Part shown: positions 38,090-47,715 of the stretch, one piece after another
Layout of the letters: each line of letters begins with the position of its first letter
Numbering within the stretch: the stretch's first letter is position 1
Assembly: GCA_963728895.1 (NCBI GenBank)
Contig: CAVSLM010000007.1
Coordinates: forward strand, 673,309 to 737,308
DNA: 64,000 bases
Source: CAVSLM01 sp963728895
GTDB lineage: Bacteria; Pseudomonadota; Gammaproteobacteria; JBBQDK01
Direction: 5' to 3'
Translations under genes and position numbers: made by a program
The notes under the pieces: model-generated
What the model saw: only the letters and a program-made list of their open reading frames with translations
What the model was told of the DNA's origin: nothing
Databases searched by the model: none

Positions 38090-38420
38090 TGACTTGGCTG
38101 CGCCGCGCACTGGCCTGACGCAGGGTACCGACGCTGCCGGCCATGGAGAGCGAAGCGAGGGCCGGTAGTCCCCGGTAGCGATGAGGGCGCACTGTTTACC
38201 CGGAGTCGCGAAGCGGCGCAGGGGAAACAAAGTAGCCGTCCGACCATCGCGTCCAGCCATTGCGGGAGTGCTGCGAAGCCAGCACCGAGCGAAGCAAGGG
38301 TGTGGCGTAGCGGCACGGACGCAGGGCGGCCGGGGCACCAATGGCTGTCGCGTAGGCGAGTCGATTTTGGGGACTGGGATGTCCCAAAATCTTTCACGAG
38401 GTAGCGACACGCTTGTCAAC
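38090..38420 (-). repeat. dispersed palindromic repeat, copy 2
   Basis: Inverted relative of 4625-4835: both carry a ...GTGTCGCTACCTCGTG-like lead (GTGCCGCTATCTCGTG in copy 1), the GGGACATCCCAGTCCCCAA hairpin and the GCCCCGGCC-CCTGCGTCCG stretch. Here it directly follows the 3' end of an IS5-type transposase frame, which reads through it. It may be the tail of that element or a separate REP-like unit it carried. Confidence 0.65.
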
Positions 38421-39205
38421 TTGCCCCAGCCGATCGCCTCTTCGATGCGTTTGCGGATGCGTCGACTGATCGCATAACCCGCGTGACGGCGCGTACGCCC
38501 GTCGAGGGTCGTGCCCTTGCACCGGCTTGCCGCGTGCGCCGTGATGTTGAGTTGCTGACAGGGTGCGACGAAGGTGCTGACGTCATAACCCTTGTCCGCC
38601 CCCATCATCTTGCGCCTCTTGCCCGGCAGTCGCTCCAACAGCGCTAGCGCCGCCAACCATTCAAACGCCGTGCCCGCCTCGGTCACCGTGGCACCTCCCG
38701 CCAGACTGTTGCGATTCTCCGTCAGCAGATGCCCCATGTGGCACAGGCGTGCCGCCTCGCCTTTCGAATTGCGAAACAGCCGTGCATCCGTATCGGTGGT
38801 CGAGCCGTGCGTGTCATTGCAGCGCATTTCGCTGTGAAAATCCCCGCTCCGCGTCGCGCCCGCCCCCCGCGGCGGCTCCTCGTCCTTGGGCCGAAAGCTC
38901 TTAGGCCCACGCCTGGATTCAGGGTGCCATCCACGCTGAAGTGCTCCTTCGACAGCAGGTCACGCCGCTCTGCCAAGGCCACCACCTCGGCGAACAACTG
39001 CGGGATCACGACGAGCTCCAGCAACCGGTCGCGGTTCTCGGAAAACGTCGAGTGCTCCCACACCGCAGCATCGATCGTCAGTCCCCACGAACCAGCAAGT
39101 TGCAGTGGGTCTGCCCCACCAACTGCCGCTCGCCGCGGATCGAGTACAGCACCTGCACCGTCCTCGCGCCAATCGAATCTGTCCAACGACTCTGATCGGC
39201 CCATA
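38420..39205 (-). pseudogene. IS5-family (IS1182-like group) transposase, frameshifted
   Basis: Pieces in different frames line up with one DDE transposase: VQVLYSIRGERQLVGQTHCN, AAVWEHSTFSENRDRLLELV, LLSKEHFSVDGTLN (first Asp), NDTHGSTTDTDARLFRNSKG, ENRNSLAGGATVTEAG, MMGADKGYDVSTFV (second Asp) and RRHAGYAISRRIRKRIEEAI-GWGK (Glu). At least two or three frameshifts, so inactive. Upstream lies a group II intron maturase scrap, downstream the palindromic repeat. Confidence 0.8.
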
Positions 39206-39284
39206 TGTCACGCTGTAGTTCCGCACGTCGACGAGAGGAAACCTGAAAGCGTGGGCTTGAATGACTTGCCAACCGCGATTGAGC

Positions 39285-39440
39285 AGCCACATAGTACTGG
39301 CCCCGGCCCCGGATGATAGGGTTGATCTGCTCGATCAGCACCCCGTACTCACAGGTGCCTTGCGTCGGGTGTGGGGCCGAATCTGATCCTTTAAATGCTG
39401 GATGGACTTCGCCCGTGGATAGGCATAGAGATCCCCATCA
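39285..39440 (-). pseudogene. group II intron maturase fragment
   Basis: One frame reads LYAYPRAKSIQHLKDQIRPH then TRRKAPVS, and after a shift LIEQINPIIRGRGQYYVAAQ. This is the maturase-specific domain X (LIxxINPxIRGWxxYY). Only ~50 residues remain. Its 5' edge at about 39440 coincides with the point where BrnT loses its start, so the intron or its remains cut into the toxin gene. Confidence 0.65.
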
Positions 39441-39449
39441 CGAACACCG

Positions 39450-39732
39450 CTGCGGATCTTCGAGGCCGCAAGCTGGGAACCGCGCAAGGCCGCCGACAAC
39501 CGCCGCAAGCACGGCGTCTCGTTCGAACAGGCGACCACCGTATTCAGGGACCGACTGATGCTGTCGATTCCCGATAGCGAGCACAGCGAACGGGAAGAGC
39601 GCTGGGCGACGTTGGGGCAGGCCGCCAACGGCCGGCTGCTCGTGGTCATCCACACGTACCGAGAGGCCAATGATCATCTCCGCGCGTGAAGCCACCCGCC
39701 AAGAGCGGCAACAGTACGAGGAGTCCGTATGA
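39450..39732 (+). pseudogene. brnT: BrnT-family toxin, start lost and frameshifted
   Basis: Reads RIFEAASWEPRKAADNRRKH-GVSFEQATTVF, DSEHSEREERWATLGQAANG and LLVVIHTYREAN, which is BrnT (an RNA-cleaving toxin with a RelE-like fold). No ATG, GTG or TTG precedes in frame before a stop; the nearest codon is CTG at 39450. After REAN the homology moves by one base to IISAREATRQERQQYEESV, whose stop overlaps the brnA start (ATGA), the usual brnTA layout. As written the first frame stops at 39689. The toxin is likely inactive. Confidence 0.75.
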
Positions 39733-39929
39733 ACACAGAGTATGATTTCTCCAACGGGAAACGCGGCAAGTTCCACCGCGAAGAAGCGCGCTTCAACTTG
39801 CCCATCTACCTCGACGAGGACATTGCCCTCTACCTTGAGCGACAGGCCAAGGCCAAGGGCAAGGAGCTAAACGAGATCGTCAACGAGATGCTCAAGCAGG
39901 ATATACAACTCATCGAGGCGGTGAAGTAG
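39729..39929 (+). CDS. brnA: BrnA-family antitoxin
   Basis: 66 residues, MNTEYDFSNGKRGKFHREEA then LPIYLDEDIALYLERQAKAK. Short ribbon-helix-helix antitoxin of the BrnA type that binds BrnT and represses their shared promoter. It overlaps brnT by 4 bases. Intact although the toxin gene is damaged, which is common since loss of the toxin relieves selection. Confidence 0.75.
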   Translation: MNTEYDFSNGKRGKFHREEARFNLPIYLDEDIALYLERQAKAKGKELNEIVNEMLKQDIQLIEAVK

Positions 39930-40100
39930 ATCGCCCTCATGCAACAAGCCCGTAGAGTCGGGCTTGGATAGGGCGTTTCTGCCGGACAAAGCTGCTGCTC
40001 AGCGCCCACGCCGGTCCTACGCGATAACTGGTGGTCATCGAGAAACTGCCATTCGTCCACGACGAAGACCTTGTGTGACCTCCGCCAAAATCAATCGGCG

Positions 40101-42229
40101 TCATTCGAACCGGCTCTCGCCTCTCCTATCCATCGCATCCCAACGACGAATATCCTCCTCGAGTCTTTGGCTCGCGAGTCGCGCCCAACTTCGGATGCGC
40201 ACGTCCGGATGCTCGAGCAAATTCTCAACCAGCGGGCGTCGCCGCACGAATCGCCCCGATAAAGAGCCAATGATACTTCCGCTCCAGAAGCGACGTTCGA
40301 AGGTATTGAGTACTGCGACAGGGTCCGGCGCCAGATCGATCAATTGGCGGGCGAGGGGCGACCAACTGAGCGAACCATCCTCCATTGTCTTACCGTAGGG
40401 AATGAACTCCGCGAGCCGCACTGCGCGAACACCAGGGTTCTCGGTCGCCCAGCCCAAGGCCACGGCCTCGTCAAACTTGATCTTCGATTGATCGACGTCG
40501 TCATCGTTGCGGACATAGCCGCCGAAGAAGCGACCGATCCGATCCTCCCCGACGGGCTCCCCGATGATCTCGTCCAGAACCACGCGCGGATGGGTCGTCA
40601 TCAACAGCCCACAAAGCTCGTCAAAGTCGCGACATCGGACGCGGTTACTCTCGGACGCGGTCCGTAACGCCCGGCATATGGCAACCGCCGTCTCGCCACC
40701 TTTGTCGACCGCCAGCACGAGCTTGGCGATCGTGGCGATGCCGTGGTCCTCCCGCGCATGGTCCTTGGCATAGGTCCGGGAATCGGCAAGGAAGCTCCGG
40801 CCGACAGCGGCCAGCCTTGGGTCGATCTCCCGCCCATCGGTGCGATCGCCGCGCATACGCATGTGGAGGATCTGAAGCGCCGGGAGCACGCCCTTGTCGA
40901 TCGCGAATAGCTTGGCGAGAAACACGGCCAGGGCCTCGGCAGGAACGGGCTTGGTGACCCCTCCCAACATCAGGAAGGTGAAGTTGCCCGGCGCGATGAC
41001 GCCCCGCTCCAATGCGTGACCGAATCGCTCCATGATGCTTGCGTCGAGTGGAACTGCACCATGCAAAATCACCAGATGATCCGAAAGGTTGCGATCGTCG
41101 ACGGCATCGTCCAATCGTCGGTCGACCCAGCCTCGGTCACGCGTGCTCGCCCCTTCCAGCAGGCCACCGAGCAGGCCGGAATGACGTGATGTCGTTGGCG
41201 CGTTTGCAAACCGAACATAAGCCTCGTTCCAGACGGCTTGTCCCCACCGACATCATAATCAATCGTAAGCAGGCTCGATCGACTGCCCTGACGGGACACG
41301 ATCTCCGCCAGCTGACCATGCGTCCGAACATTGCAGTTATCGACGACGATCACCGCCTCGGATCCAGACAGCACCACCTGTTCGGCAAGCAGCGCGGCAC
41401 CAGTCGAAAGATCGAGACCGATGTCGCCGTAGACCGCTCGACTGGGGGCAAGTGCCGTTTGCGGATCGATCCTGTCGTCGAATAGCGCCTCGGCAATCCG
41501 CGTCTTGCCCATACCTGAAATACCGATCAGGCGCACCTTGCCCCCGGGCGTGTGCAGTACACGGCGAATTGCGATGATCGCGGAGTACACATCCACCTCT
41601 ACACCATCGAGAACTGCCCGGGCGGCATCGTAGAAAAGATAGAGTCCGCCGCGCATACTCGCGGCCGACCAGTTGCCGTAAGGGCGCCAGCCGCCCAACG
41701 CCCGACCACGCTGCTCAAGGACCCAAAGCGCGACACCTAGGTGCTGATTGACCCAACGCGCGATGCGATCGGCACCATAGAAGTCGAGGAGGATTTGCTC
41801 TTCGCCAGCGACGCCAACAATCGCTTCGCGCATCGCCGTCCGCCGGCGGCCATACGCTGACTGTGAGGGATCGTCGGTCGAAAAGACGATGTAGCTTCCG
41901 CCTACCTGGGCCAACTCGGCGAAGATCGTCCGTACCACGCCGTCGGGTCGCATTTCCTTGATGAGATCGGCGCGGCTCATGACCTCGGCCTTGCACTGGA
42001 AGTAGATAGTTTGCCGCGGAAGCCAATCCGCCGGTCCTGGCGCGCCGAACCAGGCGATCGAGGCATCGACTCCGCCGTCACCAGCAGTTTGATTACCACC
42101 GACGGAGATCGCAGATGGCGGAATGCCGCGCACCCGCGCCTCGGCCTCGAGCAGGTGGGACAGCAGCTTTCGCAGCTGCTCGTCGTTGAGCCGAGACATC
42201 ATCTCCTTGGTTACCTCGAACGGACCCAT
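40101..42229 (-). CDS. nuclease-STAND NTPase, Avs-like putative defence protein, one frameshift
   Basis: From the ATG at 42229. Residues about 12-120 form a restriction-nuclease-like domain with the Mrr/PD-(D/E)xK pattern: Asp55 in GDGGVDASIAW and Gln78-x-Lys80 in YFQCKA. Then a P-loop NTPase with Walker A GISGMGKT (236-243) and Walker B EAVIVVDNC (about 291-299). Homology leaves this frame at about 41210 and resumes as LLEGASTRDRGWVDRRLDDA, continuing to 40101 as a helical C-terminal domain. Total about 710 residues. Nuclease + STAND NTPase + helical sensor is the layout of Avs-type antiphage proteins; assignment to that group is inference. A short gene remnant precedes it by 3 bases. Confidence 0.65.
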
Positions 42230-42232
42230 GGC

Positions 42233-42430
42233 TCAGCTCCACGCTCCCAAAACCGGCTGTCGTCGAAGCTCCGTGATCTGCGACGCGATCAATTCAATCG
42301 GCGGCTCGTAGCCATCGAAGCGCGCCGCGACGAGGTCGACGATCACCTGCTCGAGCTCCGGCCTAATCTCCTCGACGGCGGTCGACACCACCAGAGCGGT
42401 GTTTCCCATAGTGCGCGAAAGTACTCGTCC
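42233..42430 (-). pseudogene. unknown partner gene upstream of the STAND NTPase, 5' part lost
   Basis: The last 55 or so residues read ALVVSTAVEEIRPELEQVIV then DLVAARFDGYEPPIELIAS to a stop 3 bases before the NTPase start. Another frame just upstream reads AAAHALSDEYFRALWE, so a frameshift separates the two. Tight spacing indicates a former operon partner of the NTPase. No family recognised; more upstream sequence belongs to the direct repeat region. Confidence 0.45.
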
Positions 42431-42685
42431 GACAGAGCGTGAGCAGCGGCTTGGCCCCATGAAATGAGCTCGCGACTCTCAGGTCCCGCGTAGCTCGACG
42501 AACTTGATCGAGCGTGCCTTCAAAGGCGCTTGTGCAAGCGATCTTATCGCATCGCTTTTGTTTGTTGGTTCCATCGAACCATCGGTGACTTCAGCAACAT
42601 CCCCACCTTCCAGCGTCAGGGGTGGAAACAAAGCCGCTGACGCAGGAAATGATCCCGTGTTTATGCAACTGTCGGGTTCATTCTG

Positions 42686-43576
<891 letters not shown>

Positions 43577-43728
43577 GGAGTTCTGGCGGCGGTCCGGACT
43601 TCGCGACCTCCACCGCTTTGGGAATTACCCGGTCCAGGTTCGTCCGGGAAACTCGCACCCCCGACTTGAACGGGAGATACATCGATGCGTGGTGGGCGGG
43701 ATCAGTCGGCGGGCCAAACTGGGCCGGC

Positions 43729-43863
43729 TCACCGCGGCTTCAGAAACTCCTCTACAGTGAAGCCGGCATTTTTGAGAACCCGCGCAGCCAAGCCGCGGCC
43801 GACATCCCCCGCGTGAATCGGGACGGTCACCGCCACCTTGCGGTCCGCATGCCATCGATAACC
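43729..43863 (-). pseudogene. HicA-like toxin C-terminus
   Basis: Reads GYRWHADRKVAVTVPIHAGD then VGRGLAARVLKNAGFTVEEF to a stop at 43729. This is the second half of a HicA/YcfA-type mRNA interferase (xVTVPxHxGxDIxxGxLxxILxxAGxxxEEF). In another frame just upstream AFVLDKIVRE may be the first part, so a frameshift is likely. The catalytic His region (GSHxxY) is not intact. No HicB is visible. Confidence 0.5.
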
Positions 43864-44044
43864 TGTCCCGTCTCGCGCACGATCTTGTCGAGAACGAACG
43901 CACGCTGCACCGACTGGGGGCACTGGAGCATCCGTGTGATCGGCTGTCGGACGCGTATGACTCCGCATCCAAGAGCCGCAAGGTCCAGCGCGGCATGCAT
44001 AACGCTTTACAATACTACCGTCACGCGTTATTGTCTCCCCGCAC

Positions 44045-44326
44045 ATGATCAAGAGCTTCCGGGACAAGGAGACCCAGCGACTCTTTCACGGCCACTTCAT
44101 CCGCCGGTTGCCTCGGGATCTGCAACGCCTCGCCAGGCGCAAGCTGCTGCAAGTCGATGCGGCAACCGTGCTGGATACGCTGCGCATACCACCGGGCAAT
44201 CGCCTGGAGAGCTTGAAAGGGGACCGCAAGGGCCAGCACAGCATCCGGATCAACGATCAGTGGCGCATCTGCTTCACCTGGCGGGATGGCAATGCCTACG
44301 ACGTGGAGATCGTCGATTATCATTGA
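44045..44326 (+). CDS. higB: HigB-family (RelE/ParE) toxin
   Basis: 93 residues, MIKSFRDKETQRLFHGHFIR ... LRIPPGNRLESLKGDRKGQH, SIRINDQWRICFTWRDGNAY. Typical size and motifs of HigB, a ribosome-dependent mRNA-cleaving toxin. The ATG at 44045 is well defined; the stop overlaps the antitoxin start by one base. Intact. Confidence 0.93.
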   Translation: MIKSFRDKETQRLFHGHFIRRLPRDLQRLARRKLLQVDAATVLDTLRIPPGNRLESLKGDRKGQHSIRINDQWRICFTWRDGNAYDVEIVDYH

Positions 44327-44670
44327 TGGAGAAACACCCGATGGCCACCAAAGCACGCAGTCCGAAAACTCGGCGGCCCGACATGCCTCCCATCCACCCG
44401 GGCGAGATCCTGCTCGAGGATTTCCTGAAACCGATGGGCATCAGCCAGTACCGCCTGGCGAAGGACACCAGCGTGCCGCCGCGCCGCGTCAACGAGATTG
44501 TCAAGGGGCTGCGCGCGATCTCCGCGGATACCGCGCTGCGGCTCGGCCGCTACTTCGGAATGGAGGCGCAGTTCTGGATGAACCTGCAGGCACGTTACGA
44601 TCTGGAAAAGGCCGAGCTCGATCTCGCCGGACGCATCGATCGTGAGGTCACGCCGAGTGATGCAGCCTGA
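44326..44670 (+). CDS. higA: HigA-family antitoxin (Xre-type)
   Basis: 114 residues from ATG 44326, or 109 from ATG 44341 (MATKARSPKTRRPDMPPIHP). Xre-type helix-turn-helix: PGEILLEDFLKPMGISQYRL with ALRLGRYFGMEAQFWMNLQA, the usual HigA ending. It neutralises HigB and represses the operon. The frame extends far upstream (to 43453), but that part is non-coding. Confidence 0.93.
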   Translation: MEKHPMATKARSPKTRRPDMPPIHPGEILLEDFLKPMGISQYRLAKDTSVPPRRVNEIVKGLRAISADTALRLGRYFGMEAQFWMNLQARYDLEKAELDLAGRIDREVTPSDAA

Positions 44671-44719
44671 CCATCGCCGTCGCACCGCCCGTCGTTCCCG
44701 AAAATCCGTATCACACTCA

Positions 44720-45050
44720 TCACGCCGCCGATCGTTCGCAATGGTGATACAAGCGCCCGACTTCCGGGAGATCTACGACCTTTCCCAAGCAGGGCGGCTG
44801 CAGCGCTCGCGATTCTGAGCTGTCCATCCGCAGTGACAGATGCGGCCGCCAGCGGTGATGGTAGTTGAAGTAGCCGTTCAGAGTCTGTTCGGGGTGACGT
44901 TCGCGACGACATGATCCAGGTAATCACGCCGGTCGCTACCGATCACGCGTTGCACAAAGGCATTCTGCCGAGGGCTACGGGTCGCAGTCAGTACCTCTTC
45001 AATACCCAGGCGCTTGACACGCCTCTTAAACTGGCTTCCATACCTGCACC
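44720..45050 (-). pseudogene. integrase-core (rve) transposase C-terminus
   Basis: Two frames join as YGSQFKRRVKRLGIEEVLTA, SPRQNAFVQRVIGSDRRDYL then NGYFNYHHRWRPHLSLRMDS and VGRLYHHCERSAA with a stop at 44720. This is the last third of an IS3/IS481-like rve transposase including the catalytic Glu region (normally NxFvERviGS; here Gln replaces Glu in FVQRV). One frameshift at about 44885. Inactive. Confidence 0.75.
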
Positions 45051-45352
45051 GGCAGATCGTCGCGATTGAACCTGGCGATGTACGTAGCGACATCTTCGCA
45101 ACTTTAGGCAATATCAACCCTCTTCTCGTCGCTGAAACCGGCTCCTCGCGCTCGTCCCTGCCCGTCGATCAGGCGCCGATCTGACCTCCCAAGTGATTCT
45201 GATCGGGACCGGAAATCGTAGCCATGAAACGGCGGCACGTCGTCCGTCGGCGCCTCCCTTGCTCCACCCTCGAAATCAACAACGATAACTGCCGTTTCGC
45301 CCAGCCCCTTTCAGCGATGATTCCACGGGTCAACCCGATATGACTACCCGCA

Positions 45353-45643
45353 ATGCAAACACGCGGCGCGATCTCCGAGCAGAGATTGCCGACTCAAGGG
45401 AGTCTCCATGCTGCACTTCGGAAGGAACTTGGCAAAAGCCCAGACCTCAGATGCCGCGGTCGGGTGGTGCCCGTGCCGGATACTCAGCCGGCGTGGTGCG
45501 AAGAACGGAAAGGAAGTGTTCGGACGCCGCTCGCGCGTCGCATTGCACGGGCCGGTACGAAGATCGACAAGTTGTTTGACGACGGGTGGACGGCGTTCGC
45601 GGAAAGGATCTTCCGAAAAAATCCCGTCACCGGTTCCTCATAA
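45353..45643 (+). CDS. small ORF in repeat copy B, unknown
   Basis: 96 codons from ATG 45353. Helical charged segments, no recognised domain. The copy A version stops early after RAAPRAG, yet amino-acid similarity stays high in parts, so coding status is uncertain. Confidence 0.3.
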   Translation: MQTRGAISEQRLPTQGSLHAALRKELGKSPDLRCRGRVVPVPDTQPAWCEERKGSVRTPLARRIARAGTKIDKLFDDGWTAFAERIFRKNPVTGSS

Positions 45644-45697
45644 ACAACAAACGGGCGAGCGCCACGCGCCCAACCCGTTGTTCTGAATGCAGTCGAT

Positions 45698-45744
45698 TGG
45701 TAGCGGGGGTAGGATTTGAACCTACGACCTTCTGGTTATGAGCC
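45698..45744 (-). pseudogene. tRNA-Met (CAU) 3' half, copy B
   Basis: Same layout as copy A, but here the bases around the anticodon loop, CTGG-CTCATAA-CCAG, can pair perfectly, followed by AAGG, T-arm and CCCCGCTACCA. The D-arm and 5' acceptor strand are still absent. So it is a tRNA fragment, plausibly an attachment-site duplicate, not a working tRNA. Confidence 0.7.
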
Positions 45745-45934
45745 AGGGATCGGAGTCGCTGCCCCTTCCATTTTGAACGACTTGCCGGACGCCCGTTGCG
45801 CGGCTCTTGCAGGACGATGCAGCACGGTGCACAGCTGTGCCCGGCATTTCTCCGACAACGCTCGGGGGCCGGATAATCCAGCGTAGCGTGGTATGGTAGC
45901 GTGTATGGACCCGGCACCTCACCCGGCAATCCTC

Positions 45935-46395
45935 GCTGCCAGGCGAAAGCGCCGATAGGCCACCAGCACGAACAGCACTTGCGCCCAACGCGTGCCCTTG
46001 CGACTGCTCGGCAGGCGCGCCGACCAGAACCGATCCAGCTCCAGCTGCTCCCACAGCTTCAGCGCCAGCCAGCACCCGCCCCACATGCGCGGGCGCTGCA
46101 GGCGCAGCTGCGACAGGCGCAGCCGCACTACAGAGCGGTCGAGCAGGCCCTCCTCAATCCGATCCTCCGCAAACAACGCCAGCGTGCAGGCAGCACCCGC
46201 ACGCTCATCGAATACCTCAACCGACTTGCGCCAGGCGCGCTCCTGCGAGGAATTGATCTCGCCCAGATACAACACGTGCTATTGCAGCACGCGCCCACCG
46301 GCCACCCGTCGATTCTCGACGATGCTCCAATACCGGTGCTCCTTGCCATCCTTCTTGCGAGTGCTCGCGCGCACAGGCTTATCCACAGAGGCAGC
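45935..46395 (-). pseudogene. IS1634-like transposase, N-terminal fragment
   Basis: Frames join as KDGKEHRYWSIVENRRVAGG with VLYLGEINSSQERAWRKSVE and WGGCWLALKLWEQLELDRFW, SRKGTRWAQVLFVLVAYRRF. This is the N-terminus of IS1634/ISxx transposases (RRKxGKxHRYxSVVENRRxxGGRVVQRxVLYLGEIN). One frameshift near the start; the catalytic part is absent because the sequence is cut at the repeat boundary at about 45935. Confidence 0.65.
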
Positions 46396-46454
46396 ACTGA
46401 TCGGCAAAGAATTATTTTTTCGCAACCGGCGAAACGAGGCCGAATCCGCTAAGC

Positions 46455-46660
46455 TGGGTTAGTACTCGATTTGCTCTCGCTCAAAGTGCTCCGGGCTCGC
46501 GCTTCAATCTTGCGCTCGGCCTGCGCGATGGCGGCTAGGGGCGCTCTTCCCGCCGCGCCATCTCCTCAGGCAGGCTGAGCCCATGAAGGATGCTGCTTTG
46601 ATCCGCCGCCTCCGCCAGTCTGAGCACCTCCCGGACGAGCGCCGCATGTCGGTCGGCTGC
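46455..46660 (-). pseudogene. IS1182-like transposase, middle part (after IS66 insertion)
   Basis: Reads DRHAALVREVLRLAEAADQS then LSLPEEMARREERPLAAIAQ and AERKIEARA, the helical linker typical of IS1182-like transposases. Its N-terminal half lies at 47086-47330; the two are separated by an IS66 fragment. The catalytic C-terminus is missing. Confidence 0.6.
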
Positions 46661-47086
46661 GTATAAACCAGATGCGCCGCTGCGCAGCAATGTTCAGCAT
46701 GCCTGACGCCTCACGCGTAGCACCACCCCGGCACCGAGTTGCAGTTCCACGTCCCAGCGCGCCTCACCGTCCGATCCCAATTCGACAAACAACGCCTCCT
46801 GCACTACTGCTGCTTGGCTGTGCGAGGCCGACCGCAACTTCTGCCGCCAGCGCGTAAAGCTGCTTAGCGCCAGGCCCTGTTCAGCACAGAAGCGCTCGCA
46901 CGTCTGGCCACTCCGTTCAAAGCGCACCAACAGTTCGCGCCACGTCTCTTCGCTGCGGCGAATCCGCCGCCGATTGGTCAAGATTGTCGATGCACTCATC
47001 TCTCTCCCCGTAAACCACCCGTTGTCAATCGAGGAGCAGGATTAGAGATATTCAGCCGAAGGAAAATAACGGCCTAAAGTGGCCGC
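46661..47086 (-). mobile_element. IS66-family element remnant (left end, tnpA, start of tnpB)
   Basis: On the minus strand it begins at about 47086 with GTAAGCGGCC, the characteristic IS66 terminal repeat, then an accessory tnpA (46694-46999), and after its stop an ATG at about 46687 that gives MLNIAAQRRIWF, the start of tnpB. It then breaks off. It sits inside an IS1182-like transposase gene, so it inserted there and was later deleted. Confidence 0.65.
46694..46999 (-). CDS. tnpA: IS66-family accessory protein TnpA
   Basis: 101 residues, ATG at 46999. Helix-turn-helix Xre/orf8-like protein: WRELLVRFERSGQTCERFCA then GLALSSFTRWRQKLR. Needed with TnpB and TnpC for IS66 transposition, both of which are lost here, so it is an orphan. 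It is intact as a reading frame. Confidence 0.75.
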   Translation of the reverse strand: MSASTILTNRRRIRRSEETWRELLVRFERSGQTCERFCAEQGLALSSFTRWRQKLRSASHSQAAVVQEALFVELGSDGEARWDVELQLGAGVVLRVRRQAC

Positions 47087-47330
47087 TTACGTGCCGCGAA
47101 GCAATGGCGTGGATCTTGGTGCCGTCCAGGCTCGCCGCGCCAAACCGCGAGAGCTGGTTCTCGCGCGCCACCTCCAGCACCTGCACGAACAGCGCCGCAA
47201 ACTGTTCCCCGAAACGACGGCGGAAGCTCGCCACGGTATCGTGGTCCGGGTACTGAATCCCAGAGCGCGCCAGGGAGGGGCATCGCGTCTCGCGTTGAAC
47301 GCGAAATGTCCTGCAGTCACGTGCTTGAAA
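47087..47330 (-). pseudogene. IS1182-like transposase, N-terminal part
   Basis: Reads MASFRRRFGEQFAALFVQVL then RENQLSRFGAASLDGTKIHA, the N-terminal hallmark with the first catalytic Asp (LDGTKIHAxASRH). It runs into the IS66 end at 47086. An upstream frame (PPWRALGFSTRT-) probably belongs to the same gene with a frameshift. Confidence 0.65.
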
Positions 47331-47715
47331 ATGGCACTCTTCGACTTGGCCCCCTACTTCTCAAGTATCTTCGCTCCGCTCCTATCTCGTATGTAGGAAA
47401 TGTCCTACGGCAAGTTCAGCGATTGCCCATTGTTGTGCGCGGCATTTCCTGTAGATGTGACGTGCCCAGGGGCTCCAGTCGGTTCCGGCTGGCAGATGAA
47501 GAATTTGTGACAAGGAGCGCCGTCAGACTTCGGTGGGATGGCACGCGTTTGACTTGCTCATGCGAGTGACCGACTCTGCTGATCGCATTGTGTATTCGTC
47601 GATGCGAGCTGCTGCGTTGAAGGTGAAGAAAGGAAGGCAGCAAGAGCAGAGCTATCGTTCCTGACATTCACAGGCAGCTGGACAACGATCCCCCGATCCT
47701 AACGCTGAGGAACCT
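47331..47715. other. 385-base intergenic region upstream of the secreted isoamylase
   Basis: No gene recognised. It must contain the promoter of the polysaccharide cluster. A weak ribosome site (GAGGAACC) lies just before the ATG at 47716. No clear operator or repeat seen. Confidence 0.4.

Larger units (their letters stand above)
45040..45934. repeat. ~890-bp direct repeat, copy B
   Basis: Second copy of 42686-43576, about 2355 bases downstream. Within it an open frame at 45353-45643 reads SLHAALRKELGKSPDLRC and GTKIDKLFDDGWTAFAERIF; in copy A the same peptide is frameshifted. This small ORF is the best candidate for a gene inside the repeat. Confidence 0.85.
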
